From assembly GCA_017469115.1 (NCBI GenBank), contig JAFUGY010000051.1, forward strand, positions 1 to 32,193: 32,193 bases of DNA, given 5' to 3'. Below are positions 15,653 through 23,763 of the stretch, piece by piece. Source of the DNA: Oscillospiraceae bacterium. GTDB taxonomy: Bacteria > Bacillota > Clostridia > Oscillospirales > Oscillospiraceae. Numbering within the stretch: position 1 is the stretch's first letter; every line of letters begins with the position of its first letter. The translations under genes and the position numbers were made by a program. The notes beneath the pieces were generated by a model. That model did not search any database. It saw only the letters and a program-made list of their open reading frames with translations, and had not been told where the DNA came from.

Positions 15653-18616
15653 TTATTTGCCCTCCTTTTTCAGTTTATTCTCACCGGTAAGCATGCCGAC
15701 AATACACAGTGCAGCGAGGCATCCGAAAATAATATCTGCGTCAATCAGGGCGGTCTTCCACCACGGATTTACTGGCACAACCTCAATTGAGGAGGAAATA
15801 CCATTCATTGCTTTGCTGTTCACAAAGGTATACAGGATTCTATGGCATGCCTCGCGGACTGCCGAAAACAGATTAACATCATTTAGGAGTGCTGTCTTGT
15901 TGAGTTCATCCGAGCGGCTGTTGCCGGGGAGCAGCATGAGCTTATCATTGCCGTAAGCAATGGAACGCCCACACATATAGGGTTCCAGCGCGTTATCAGT
16001 GATTGTATAGCCGTCAAATCCCCATTCTTCACGCAGAATACCATTTTGCAGCTCATCGCTCTCTCCTACCCAATCCGGTCCAATACGGTTCAGGGAGGTC
16101 ATAATATTCTTTGCTTTTGCCACGGCAACTGCCCCTTCGAAACCACGGAGTGAGTTTTCTCTTGTTGCCTGCTCATTCACATAGACTGCAAACCCGTATC
16201 GATCGGTCTCCTGATCATTGAAGCAGAAGTGTTTCGGGCCGGCAATAACACCGTTGGACTGCAACCCTGCAGTAATCTGGGCACCGGTGATATAGGTCAT
16301 CATGCTGTCTTCCGAGTAATACTCAAAATTGCGGCCTGCATACGGATGCCGATGAAGGTTGAGGCCGGGGCCCCAAAGGCTGGTGAGCCCTGCATAATAA
16401 CAGTCCTCACTCATCATCTCTCCTGTCCGATAAGAGAGCTGCTGATTGAAAGTTGCAGCCTGAACGGATTCGGAGGGATACATTCTCGGGTCAATGGTGC
16501 TGTATCTGGCAATTCCTTCGAAAACAGTGGATCCCTGATCATATTCGCTGGAATAGTTTGTAGCCGGGCCGGAGCCAACCCCGTCATTATCGCTTGTGCC
16601 GGGGAATGAAATGGCAAGGATTGGGTCTATTGCGCCGAAGTTCTTCCCAACAGTTGCTATCATTTCTTCCGGTATCATCTGATCAAGCAATTCATCCCAG
16701 ACAGGATCATCATAGCTCTTTCCCATTGCCATAATCGCGCTCATGGAACCTTCCACACCGTAGTGATACATATCACCGACAGGTGCTCCCTTTTCATAAA
16801 GCGAAGCGAACGTAATATGGTCTATCATCGTCTTATTTGCTGTGAGTGCCTGAATGCCGGAAGACCAGCTGCCATCCCAATCGGAGCGAGTCAGATAAGT
16901 TACCGTATGATCACCCAGGAGAGTATTGGGATCTGCATCCCCAAGCCGATTGGTAATCTCTGCTCCGGTATTGTTATGGAAAAGGCCATTTTCTGTGGTA
17001 AAACCGTTTTCCGTAAAGGTAGGGTTGGAAAGCGTTGTAAATGCCGGGTTCTCCCATGTTTTTGTGAGAGAAGCATCCCCATTCGCTGTCATACCGTCAG
17101 TGGAGGTTTTCCCTTTTGCAGAAAGGATATTGTTCAGCGCTTCATGTGCTCCGTTTCCAACTGCGAAATAATAGGTGCCATCTTCCAGAATCCATGTTTT
17201 TGCCGCCTTTGCATCATAACTTGCAATGTTATATGCATCCATCTTCAGCGTCAGTGTTTCTTCAGCACCCGGTTCAAGAAGGCCGGTTTTCTCAAAAGTT
17301 ACCAATTGAATTGCTGATTTTTCCACACCATTCTGCCGATCATATTCTGTATAAGGGCTCTGGACATAGAGCTCCACTACTTCTTTCCCGGGGAGGTTGC
17401 CTGTGTTCGTCACCTTGACGGTGGCAGTGATCACACCGTCTTCTACGGAAACATCCTGAAGTTCCTGCGTAAAAGAAGTGTAGCTGAGGCCGTATCCGAA
17501 GGAATAGTCAACCTCGTCCGCATAATTCCATCCGTCGGATGAGAGAAACGCTCCCGCTTTCCCGTCTGCATTTCCCTGCTTCATCACGGAATCTTCGTAT
17601 CGGGTTTCATAGTATTTATACCCAACATAGATTCCTTCAGAGAAAAGAGTATATTTTGTACCGCCTGCACCGATTCCAAGAGCAGCATCGGCAGCTGCCA
17701 GGATTTCTGCCGCATTGGCATATTCCTTTGTTCCTGCCATCTGATAAGCGGCTGAGGATCGGGAGTCTGCTGCATAAATGTCCGTCAGTTTGCCGGATGG
17801 ATTCACAGCACCGGTCAATACGCTGCCCAGAGCTTTCGTTCCGCGTGCTCCAAGACCGCCGACTTGCAAAATTGCTCTGACTGATTCATCTTCTACCAAC
17901 GGATGAATTGCAACAGCAGACGGAGAGTTGATGACAACAATAACGTTCTCCGAGATTTCTTCTGCATGTTTTACAAGAGCAAGCTCTGTCTCTGTCAGCT
18001 CATAATATCCTTCTGCAGCGTCTCCGCCTTCTCCGGTTACCCGGGAGAAGACGACAATTGCTGCATCCTTATATTTTTCTTCATCTTCTGTGGGTATCCC
18101 TGAGGGATCCGGTTCTGCAGATGGTTCTGCTGTATAGCTAAGCCCCTGTGATTCATAGAATGCCCACACAGATGGGTTTACCTGCAGTCCAGCATTCTCC
18201 AACCCACGCTTCAGAGTCCAGTTGATTTCGCTGTTTCCGGGGTTTCCGATTGCAGCATTACCGGATGAACCGCCGTAAACAAGGGCCGTGCTTGCTTTTC
18301 CAAGCGTGGTAACTTTTGCATTGGAAGCAAGTGGCAATGCTCCATCGTTTTTTAACAGGACAATTCCTTCTCCAACGATTTCCTCCACAAGTGCCAGTTT
18401 CTGATCCATAAACGCATCAATCGAACGGGTTTTCTTTTTAAAATACTGGGTGTCTTCCGTTCCGTCTCCCGTGTCCACGATCTTGTAGGACGCGGTTCCG
18501 AGCATCTGGTTGACATCTGCCTGTGCTTCAAAAGCGAGACTGGTCAGCGCGAGCATTGCTATATAAATCAAGACGAAAAATGCAGCAAACCCTCGGCTGA
18601 TCTTTTTCAATTTCAT
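15653..18616 (-). CDS. Membrane-anchored GH3 beta-glycosidase with swapped domain order
   Basis: In this 987-residue protein the GH3 domains are in reverse order. The C-type alpha/beta sandwich comes first (about 72-330, starting VEEIVGEGIVLLKNDG, with SRVTGEGGD), then an Fn3-like domain (about 400-490), then the TIM barrel (about 580-920). The barrel holds GRNFEYYSED, the KHF motif in GPKHFCFNDQE, and the candidate nucleophile Asp874 in TITDN, where classical members have SDW. A hydrophobic helix at 10-30 and a second at about 957-978 would anchor both ends in the membrane with the catalytic part outside. The start at 18616 has a GGAGG site and is preferred over an ATG 54 nt upstream. The likely substrate is a beta-glucoside or xyloside. 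It heads a three-gene operon divergent from an AraC regulator. Confidence 0.9.
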   Translation of the reverse strand: MKLKKISRGFAAFFVLIYIAMLALTSLAFEAQADVNQMLGTASYKIVDTGDGTEDTQYFKKKTRSIDAFMDQKLALVEEIVGEGIVLLKNDGALPLASNAKVTTLGKASTALVYGGSSGNAAIGNPGNSEINWTLKRGLENAGLQVNPSVWAFYESQGLSYTAEPSAEPDPSGIPTEDEEKYKDAAIVVFSRVTGEGGDAAEGYYELTETELALVKHAEEISENVIVVINSPSAVAIHPLVEDESVRAILQVGGLGARGTKALGSVLTGAVNPSGKLTDIYAADSRSSAAYQMAGTKEYANAAEILAAADAALGIGAGGTKYTLFSEGIYVGYKYYETRYEDSVMKQGNADGKAGAFLSSDGWNYADEVDYSFGYGLSYTSFTQELQDVSVEDGVITATVKVTNTGNLPGKEVVELYVQSPYTEYDRQNGVEKSAIQLVTFEKTGLLEPGAEETLTLKMDAYNIASYDAKAAKTWILEDGTYYFAVGNGAHEALNNILSAKGKTSTDGMTANGDASLTKTWENPAFTTLSNPTFTENGFTTENGLFHNNTGAEITNRLGDADPNTLLGDHTVTYLTRSDWDGSWSSGIQALTANKTMIDHITFASLYEKGAPVGDMYHYGVEGSMSAIMAMGKSYDDPVWDELLDQMIPEEMIATVGKNFGAIDPILAISFPGTSDNDGVGSGPATNYSSEYDQGSTVFEGIARYSTIDPRMYPSESVQAATFNQQLSYRTGEMMSEDCYYAGLTSLWGPGLNLHRHPYAGRNFEYYSEDSMMTYITGAQITAGLQSNGVIAGPKHFCFNDQETDRYGFAVYVNEQATRENSLRGFEGAVAVAKAKNIMTSLNRIGPDWVGESDELQNGILREEWGFDGYTITDNALEPYMCGRSIAYGNDKLMLLPGNSRSDELNKTALLNDVNLFSAVREACHRILYTFVNSKAMNGISSSIEVVPVNPWWKTALIDADIIFGCLAALCIVGMLTGENKLKKEGK

Positions 18617-18733
18617 AATGACTCCTCCTTTATTTCCCGATTCAACCATCGGATGTGACAAGCTTATCAAATTAACGCCCTTATAAAAATGTTCGAGATA
18701 ATTATTTACCAGAAAAAACTATCCTTATACGAC

Positions 18734-18762
18734 TTGAAAGTGAAAGTACCATCTTGTATAAT
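18734..18762 (+). promoter_or_regulatory. Promoter of the AraC-type regulator gene
   Basis: TTGAAA (18734-18739), a 17-bp spacer and TATAAT (18757-18762) make a near-consensus promoter. A tandem GAAAGT repeat spans 18736-18747. The transcript would start around 18769, right at the GGAGGGAG ribosome binding site, so the leader is very short. No convincing promoter for the divergent GH3 operon could be picked out of 18617-18730. Confidence 0.8.
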
Positions 18763-18786
18763 AGTCGGAGGGAGCGTGATAAGTAG

Positions 18787-19797
18787 ATGAGCAGCCCACT
18801 TTTACCCTATGTATTTCAAAATGCACATTTTTCTGAATGTATCACGGTGAAAGCCTCAGCTACCGGTTTTTACCGCCATGCTGAAGCTGGCCCTTCCTTT
18901 ATTCTCTGGGACAGCACAGGAGAGGGTCTGTCTGTCTACCATGTGGTCCAAAACCAACAGCCGGAACAAGTCACTACACCATTTGTCCCCGGCAAAGCTA
19001 CAGGGACTCATCAGCATGAGGATATTGAGATTCTGTACGTGATTCAGGGCTCTATTTCACAAAATATAGCGGGCGAGACCTATCACTTTCAGCAGCACGA
19101 AGTTGTTCTGATTAATCAGGGGATTCCGCATTTTGACTATCTCCCCGCTCGGGATAGCTGTATTCTTTTCCTGTCTATTCCGAATACGCTTTTTATCCAA
19201 TTATTTCGAAACAGCATTCATTCCCCTTACAAAAACTTCATCGCTGATCTTCTTGTTGAACACAAATCCGATTATACACATATTCATGGAACTCCCAAAA
19301 CACAGGTTCGTGCCGGAGGTTACTTCCAGGCTGAACAAGCTCTCCTCGAAATATGCAGAGAAATTGCCAACACTCAACCGGGATCGACTCACATCATCCG
19401 CGGAAATATCATCCGGTTGATTTATCATCTCGCTCTGGAGTATCACTTTGATCTTCCCGAATATTCACAGGCTAATATGCGGAAGCTTCTTTTTGATGAA
19501 ATCACTGCAGACATCAAAAAAGACTGCAGAAACACTACAATTGAGTCTCTGCAGAAGAAATACTATTTCAATCGGGATTATTTCAATCGTTTGATCAAAG
19601 AATTCAGCGGATATACTTTCCGTGAATTGCGCCAGAATATCCGTCTGGAAGAGGCGAAGCGTTTGCTGCTGGAAACAGATACCCGAGTAGATGATGTGGC
19701 GCTTGCCGTAGGATATGAAAATCGGGGCTTTTTCTATCGTCTTTTCGCGAAAAAATATGGGAAAACACCGAGAGAATATCGGCTTGCGGAACGCTGA
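18787..19797 (+). CDS. AraC family transcriptional regulator
   Basis: This 336-residue regulator has an N-terminal cupin-type sensing domain (about 60-135) with the metal/ligand motif GTHQHEDIEILYVIQG and HQ...GIPHFDY. The C-terminal AraC domain of two helix-turn-helix motifs (about 238-333) includes ESLQKKYYFNRDYFNRLIKEFSGYTFRELRQ and the signature VDDVALAVGYENRGFFYRLFAKKYGKTPREYR. It diverges from the GH3 operon by about 170 bp, the usual arrangement for a local sugar-responsive activator, so control of that operon is the best guess. The inducer is unknown. Confidence 0.93.
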   Translation: MSSPLLPYVFQNAHFSECITVKASATGFYRHAEAGPSFILWDSTGEGLSVYHVVQNQQPEQVTTPFVPGKATGTHQHEDIEILYVIQGSISQNIAGETYHFQQHEVVLINQGIPHFDYLPARDSCILFLSIPNTLFIQLFRNSIHSPYKNFIADLLVEHKSDYTHIHGTPKTQVRAGGYFQAEQALLEICREIANTQPGSTHIIRGNIIRLIYHLALEYHFDLPEYSQANMRKLLFDEITADIKKDCRNTTIESLQKKYYFNRDYFNRLIKEFSGYTFRELRQNIRLEEAKRLLLETDTRVDDVALAVGYENRGFFYRLFAKKYGKTPREYRLAER

Positions 19798-19824
19798 AAA
19801 CCACGATAGGAGAAAACAAAGTAT

Positions 19825-21336
19825 ATGGAATATCTATGGTATATCATTGCCGCTCTCGGTGCAGGCGTTGGCACAGGCCTGGCAGGGCTTTCTGCCGCCA
19901 CTGTCATGGTGCCGATTCTGATTGTGCTGTGCCCCTCCTTCTCCGGAGAGACAGGCGCTTACCAGGCAACGGCAATTGCCCTCGCCTCCGACATTCTCGG
20001 ATCTGCCGTTACCACCTATACCTATGCAAAACATAAAAACATCGATCTGAAGCGCGGGTGGATCATGCTTGTCTGCATCCTTGCCATGTGCACGGTAGGC
20101 AGCTATGTAGCGTTCATCGTCGGCAATGTGGTGCTGGGCGGATTCACGCTGTTCCTTACTTTTTTTATTGGAATTCGCTTTCTGGTAAAGCCCGATACCA
20201 GCCGAAAGAATCAGGCAGCCAAAGGCGAAAAGCTGGACGGGAAAGGCATTGCCATCTCCCTCTTTTTCGGGTTGACCATCGGGTTCGGCACCGGGTTCGT
20301 TGGCACGGGAGGCGGCATGATGATGCTGATTGTGTTTACTGCCTTCCTTGGGATGGAGCTGAAAACAGCGGTCGGCACCAGCACCTTTATTATGACTTTT
20401 ACAGCGCTGATCGCCTCCGTCAGCCATATTCTTATTCACCCGGCAATTGTGCTGGAAAAATGGAATGTCATGCTGATCTGCATCATTGTTGCAACCGCTG
20501 CGAGCCTGATTTCTGCCCGGTTTGCCAACCGCGTCAGGAGCCGGACGGTCGGCCTTGTGACAGGTGCCGTGCTGACCGTGTTGGGTGGAGCCATGCTGAT
20601 TCTCAACTACTGGAGTTTTCTTTCTCAGTTCGCTCTTTTCACAGATATTCTGCACTGCTTTGGTATTCTGATCGCTTATATTGTTCCCTGTGTTCTGGTC
20701 GCACTGCCGATTCGTTTTCTGACAAAGATCCCGTCCTTCATCTTCCGAAAACTGCTACACATCATCGCTTTTACCTGCATTTCCCTGATGATTCTGGCTG
20801 CAAAAAGCTGGCAGGCCGCTTCTTTGACTTCTGTATTGATTGCATTGATCATTTATCCGCTTCTCATGGCGGTTGAACATGAGAGTTGGTATCCCGATCT
20901 GTTTGTAGAAAAAGAACCCGGCGAAATCAAGAAGAGCCTTCTGATGCTTTTCTTCATGTTTGCTTTCCTCACTGCCGTTTGCTGGGGGATCTTCCGCCAA
21001 CCGGCACTCGCTGCTGTTGCAATCTTCATGTGGGGAACCGGTGATGCCGCGGCTGCTCTGATCGGAATTCCCTTCGGAAAGCATAAAGTAAAATCAAGGC
21101 TGACTGACGGCAAAAAGTCATTGGAAGGCAGTGCTGCTATGCTGCTGGTTTCTTTCTGCTGCGGTCTGGGCATGCTTGTAACCGTGTTGAAAATGCCGCC
21201 CCTGCAGGCTGGGTTGATTGCGGTGGTCGGAGCTTTGGCAGGCACTGTGACAGAATTATTTTCTCCCAGTGAAGATGGCACCGTATCCGTGCCAGTCGTA
21301 ATTGCGGCTGCTCTTCTCTTCCTGATGAAATCATGA
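19825..21336 (+). CDS. Fusion of TauE/SafE (TSUP) transporter and dolichol/phytol-kinase-like domain
   Basis: This 503-residue polytopic protein has two parts. Residues 1 to about 270 form a TSUP permease: two copies of the family's half, with GTGLAGLSAATVMVP near the start and GTGFVGTGGGMMML with KTAVGTSTF in the second half. Such proteins move sulfite, sulfoacetate or related anions. Residues about 285-503 resemble the CTP-dependent polyprenol/phytol kinase family: RKLLHI (308-313), GDAAAALIGIPFG (Asp407) and GKKSLEGS (429-436). The two halves are in one frame with no internal start that is obviously stronger. The gene starts 27 bp after the AraC stop with an AGGAG site. The substrate linking the two activities is not known; a joint role is inference. 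Confidence 0.8.
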   Translation: MEYLWYIIAALGAGVGTGLAGLSAATVMVPILIVLCPSFSGETGAYQATAIALASDILGSAVTTYTYAKHKNIDLKRGWIMLVCILAMCTVGSYVAFIVGNVVLGGFTLFLTFFIGIRFLVKPDTSRKNQAAKGEKLDGKGIAISLFFGLTIGFGTGFVGTGGGMMMLIVFTAFLGMELKTAVGTSTFIMTFTALIASVSHILIHPAIVLEKWNVMLICIIVATAASLISARFANRVRSRTVGLVTGAVLTVLGGAMLILNYWSFLSQFALFTDILHCFGILIAYIVPCVLVALPIRFLTKIPSFIFRKLLHIIAFTCISLMILAAKSWQAASLTSVLIALIIYPLLMAVEHESWYPDLFVEKEPGEIKKSLLMLFFMFAFLTAVCWGIFRQPALAAVAIFMWGTGDAAAALIGIPFGKHKVKSRLTDGKKSLEGSAAMLLVSFCCGLGMLVTVLKMPPLQAGLIAVVGALAGTVTELFSPSEDGTVSVPVVIAAALLFLMKS

Positions 21337-21376
21337 GAGGCTGTATCGCCATTTTTCGGTGATACAGCCTCTCCTT
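21335..21376. terminator. Strong hairpin between fusion gene and Sfp gene
   Basis: GAGAGGCTGTATC (21335-21347) and GATACAGCCTCTC (21361-21373) form a 13-bp perfect stem, extended inward by GCC/GGT, overlapping the fusion gene's stop codon. U-tracts are weak on both sides, but the position between convergent genes fits a terminator. Confidence 0.75.
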
Positions 21377-21395
21377 ATGATTTGTATAATTCCTG

Positions 21396-22073
21396 CTATT
21401 GTCTCTCCACCTTTTGGATAAACCATTCCGGCTCGCCTGAAAAATCTTTATATTCTGAGCAGACCGTCAGTTGATAATCTCCAATCGTATGCCTTGTGAA
21501 AAAAAGCTTCTCGCTTGGAAACTCCTCACATCGGGCACGAATGGGCTCGTTCAGATCTATGCAGATTTTTTTCGGTCCAAGGCTGATGCCCGTTCCCCAA
21601 TACTTCATCAGGCTTTCCTTCATCGTCCACAGCGCTGTATAGCCCACGTCAGCATCTTCAAAATGAGTTTCGATCCAGGCAATCTCCGGCTCCAGAAACA
21701 CGTATTGAATCAGCTTTTCATCAAAATGCCTTTTTTCTTCAATGTCAATCCCGACAGGCCGGTCGGAAACCGCACAGGCCGCAACTTGCCCCGAATGGCT
21801 CAAATTGAAACAGAGATCACTCCTGCCGGTGAGATAGGGTTTCCCATTCTCGCCATAGCTCAACGTGTTCTCTCCGATTCCGGCTTGTGAAAGGGCATGC
21901 TGCAGCAGGATTCCCGCTCCGAGTGACAGGCGCTGATCTTTCGCGAAACGGAATCTGTCCGTTTTCTGTCGGCGCTCAGGGGGCATTTTTTGATGCCACG
22001 CTGCAAAGAGCTCTTCCTCTTCCAGCCATCGGGTATCCAGAAGATAAATATGGTTGTTTTTGTCTGTCGTCAT
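21396..22073 (-). CDS. 4'-phosphopantetheinyl transferase, Sfp type
   Basis: The enzyme transfers phosphopantetheine from CoA to a serine of carrier proteins in non-ribosomal peptide, polyketide or fatty acid synthesis. Its 225 residues match the family, with motif 1 ENGKPYL, FNLSHSG (substrate contact), the Mg2+ site VGIDIE and the second acidic motif WTMKESLMKYWGTG. No carrier protein or synthetase lies in this window, so the client is elsewhere. The gene is monocistronic, transcribed toward a shared terminator. The ribosome binding site is weak (GGGAATTAGA). The 200 bp upstream (22074-22275) shows nothing beyond AT-rich sequence and a TATGAT-like -10. Confidence 0.92.
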   Translation of the reverse strand: MTTDKNNHIYLLDTRWLEEEELFAAWHQKMPPERRQKTDRFRFAKDQRLSLGAGILLQHALSQAGIGENTLSYGENGKPYLTGRSDLCFNLSHSGQVAACAVSDRPVGIDIEEKRHFDEKLIQYVFLEPEIAWIETHFEDADVGYTALWTMKESLMKYWGTGISLGPKKICIDLNEPIRARCEEFPSEKLFFTRHTIGDYQLTVCSEYKDFSGEPEWFIQKVERQ

Positions 22074-22275
22074 TCTAATTCCCGCTCACCTCTGTGGACA
22101 ACCGCTTGAAACTGTTTTACTATCATAAACGCACTCCGCGCAAATAGAATAGCGCACATTCCCGTTTTTGGCAAGAGTTGCATATTATGATTTCTTTTCT
22201 CTGTCTGCTCCCCTATCTATATGATATCATACCCACACGGTCTGCCAAGGTACAGTTTGATACAATCAAATGTTT

Positions 22276-23592
22276 TTATTGATCCCGAATGCAGGATACT
22301 GCATAAAGTGGAACAGATTGAATTCCATTTTCAAAGCCAAAGTTTTTTTCAGATATCCGAATGGCATAGCTCGGATGAAATAGCTTCAGATATTCATTCA
22401 GGCTTGCTGCAGCAACATTTGATCCACTTTTTACTTCAACAGGAATCAGTTTTCCTTTCAGAGAAATAATAAAATCTACCTCTTTGGTGCCCTTGTCATT
22501 TCTCCAGTAATATGGTTTCAGACCGGCAACAGCAAACTGTGTATTCACATAGTTTTCTGTCATACCGCCCTTAAAGTCTACAAGTTCTTTCTCCATGAAG
22601 AAGATATCTTCTGCCCGTATATCTTTTTGTGCACATAGTATCCCCATATCGGAGAGGTAAATCTTAAAGTCATCAATATCCTTATAGTTTTCCATCGGTT
22701 TCATAATCTGTTCCAACCGATAGACGCGTGAGATCAGATTTGCAGATACCAGCCATTCAATTGCATTTTCATACTCTGCAGCCCTTGCCCCAGTCTTTAT
22801 GATCTTATACTGAAACCTGGTATTCTTTTTTGACAGTTGGACAGAAACAGTGCCATAAGTCAGCCGTGTTTTCTTTATTTCATTCGTCGTCTCCTGATAC
22901 TTGCTCATATCATCGAGGTAATCCATTTGGATTGTATCAAGAACATGACGAACCTGAAGATAATCCTGTGTGTCAATGAATCTGGCCACTGCTTCCGGCA
23001 TACCGCCTACTGCCAGATATTGGCGATAACGCCTTAATCCCGCTTCGTGTAAGGCAACAGGCATGGGAGTATTCTCTTCAAAACACACATGAATTCGTTG
23101 AACGAGATCCTGCTCGCCGCATGCAAGCAGGAATTCTTCCATATCCATAGGAAACATAGTATAGCGATCTACCTTTCCTACCGGAAAAGCATGCTTCTCT
23201 CGGTTTACAGCTACGCCAAGAAGACTTCCTGCTGCTATAATATGATATTCTGGAGCTTCTTCGCAGAAATACTTCAGTGATGTCAATGCCCGTTCACACA
23301 ACTGTACTTCGTCAAAAACGATCAGCGTATTCCCTTTTGTAATCGTCTGATTGCTGATATGTGCCAAAATCGGCAGAAGATAAGCCGGACTGATACTCTC
23401 TTCAAAAGTTGCTGCCAGCGTTTCACTCGTTTGAAAATTGAAGTAGGCTACATTGTCATAGTGGGTACGTCCGAACTCCAGAATTGCATACGTCTTTCCA
23501 ACCTGACGAGCCCCTTGGATAATCAGCGGTTTTCTGTATTTGCTGTATTTCCATTGCTCAAGATAGGCAGAGACTTTTCGAACCATATACAT
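22276..23592 (-). CDS. AAA ATPase with C-terminal DUF4143 domain
   Basis: This protein of about 438 residues belongs to the widespread AAA_14/DUF4143 group. The N-terminal ATPase (about 15-180) shows Walker A GARQVGKT, Walker B LIVFDEVQ and the sensor-like AAGSLLG. The C-terminal DUF4143 part contains the nuclease-like motif EVDFIIS...LIPVEVKSG, a D-ExK arrangement of PD-(D/E)XK folds. The cellular role of the family is not settled. The start ATG at 23592 is chosen because a run of eight G residues lies seven bases upstream as its ribosome binding site; an ATG six bases further in is possible. It stands alone with its own promoter and palindrome. Confidence 0.88.
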   Translation of the reverse strand: MYMVRKVSAYLEQWKYSKYRKPLIIQGARQVGKTYAILEFGRTHYDNVAYFNFQTSETLAATFEESISPAYLLPILAHISNQTITKGNTLIVFDEVQLCERALTSLKYFCEEAPEYHIIAAGSLLGVAVNREKHAFPVGKVDRYTMFPMDMEEFLLACGEQDLVQRIHVCFEENTPMPVALHEAGLRRYRQYLAVGGMPEAVARFIDTQDYLQVRHVLDTIQMDYLDDMSKYQETTNEIKKTRLTYGTVSVQLSKKNTRFQYKIIKTGARAAEYENAIEWLVSANLISRVYRLEQIMKPMENYKDIDDFKIYLSDMGILCAQKDIRAEDIFFMEKELVDFKGGMTENYVNTQFAVAGLKPYYWRNDKGTKEVDFIISLKGKLIPVEVKSGSNVAAASLNEYLKLFHPSYAIRISEKNFGFENGIQSVPLYAVSCIRDQ

Positions 23593-23598
23593 AGCATG

Positions 23599-23606
23599 CC
23601 CCCCCC
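23599..23606 (-). promoter_or_regulatory. G8 homopolymer serving as ribosome binding site
   Basis: Eight consecutive G residues on the minus strand (C at 23599-23606 forward) form the only Shine-Dalgarno-like sequence ahead of the DUF4143 ATPase. Long G-runs are prone to slippage, so its length may vary between cells and change translation. Confidence 0.6.
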
Positions 23607-23629
23607 GAAAAAGAAAATAGTGTAGATAT

Positions 23630-23658
23630 AACATACCATATTGCAGAATTTAATGCAA
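23630..23658 (-). promoter_or_regulatory. Promoter of the DUF4143 ATPase gene
   Basis: On the minus strand TTGCAT (forward 23653-23658), a 17-bp spacer and TATGTT (forward 23630-23635) are placed about 40 bp before the start codon. The -35 lies inside a palindrome. Confidence 0.6.
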
Positions 23659-23681
23659 TAATTACTTTTATAATTGCATTA
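23651..23681. repeat. Inverted repeat over the DUF4143 gene promoter
   Basis: TAATGCAAT (23651-23659) and ATTGCATTA (23673-23681) are perfect 9-bp arms around a 13-nt AT-rich centre, covering the -35 box. The size and position suit the operator of a dimeric repressor. No repressor candidate is adjacent. Confidence 0.65.
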
Positions 23682-23711
23682 TTTTCTTTCTATATGAATC
23701 TCAACTAAAAG

Positions 23712-23747
23712 AAGAACTCCGCAGTTTGATCTGCAGAGCTCTTTTTT
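23712..23747. terminator. Terminator of the importer operon
   Basis: On the minus strand AAGAGCTCTGCAG and CTGCGGAGTTCTT form a 13-bp stem with two G-U pairs and a 6-nt loop, then CTTTTAG. The plus strand carries TTTTTT but loses two pairs, so the main direction is probably that of the operon ending at 23764. Confidence 0.75.
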
Positions 23748-23763
23748 GAATAACTGGTGGATT

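Noticed and set aside
22255-22278. TTTGAT-ACA-ATCAAA hairpin followed by T-run as terminator for the DUF4143 gene
   Set aside because: The stem is only six A/T-rich pairs, and the T-run is on the plus strand, opposite to the gene's direction.
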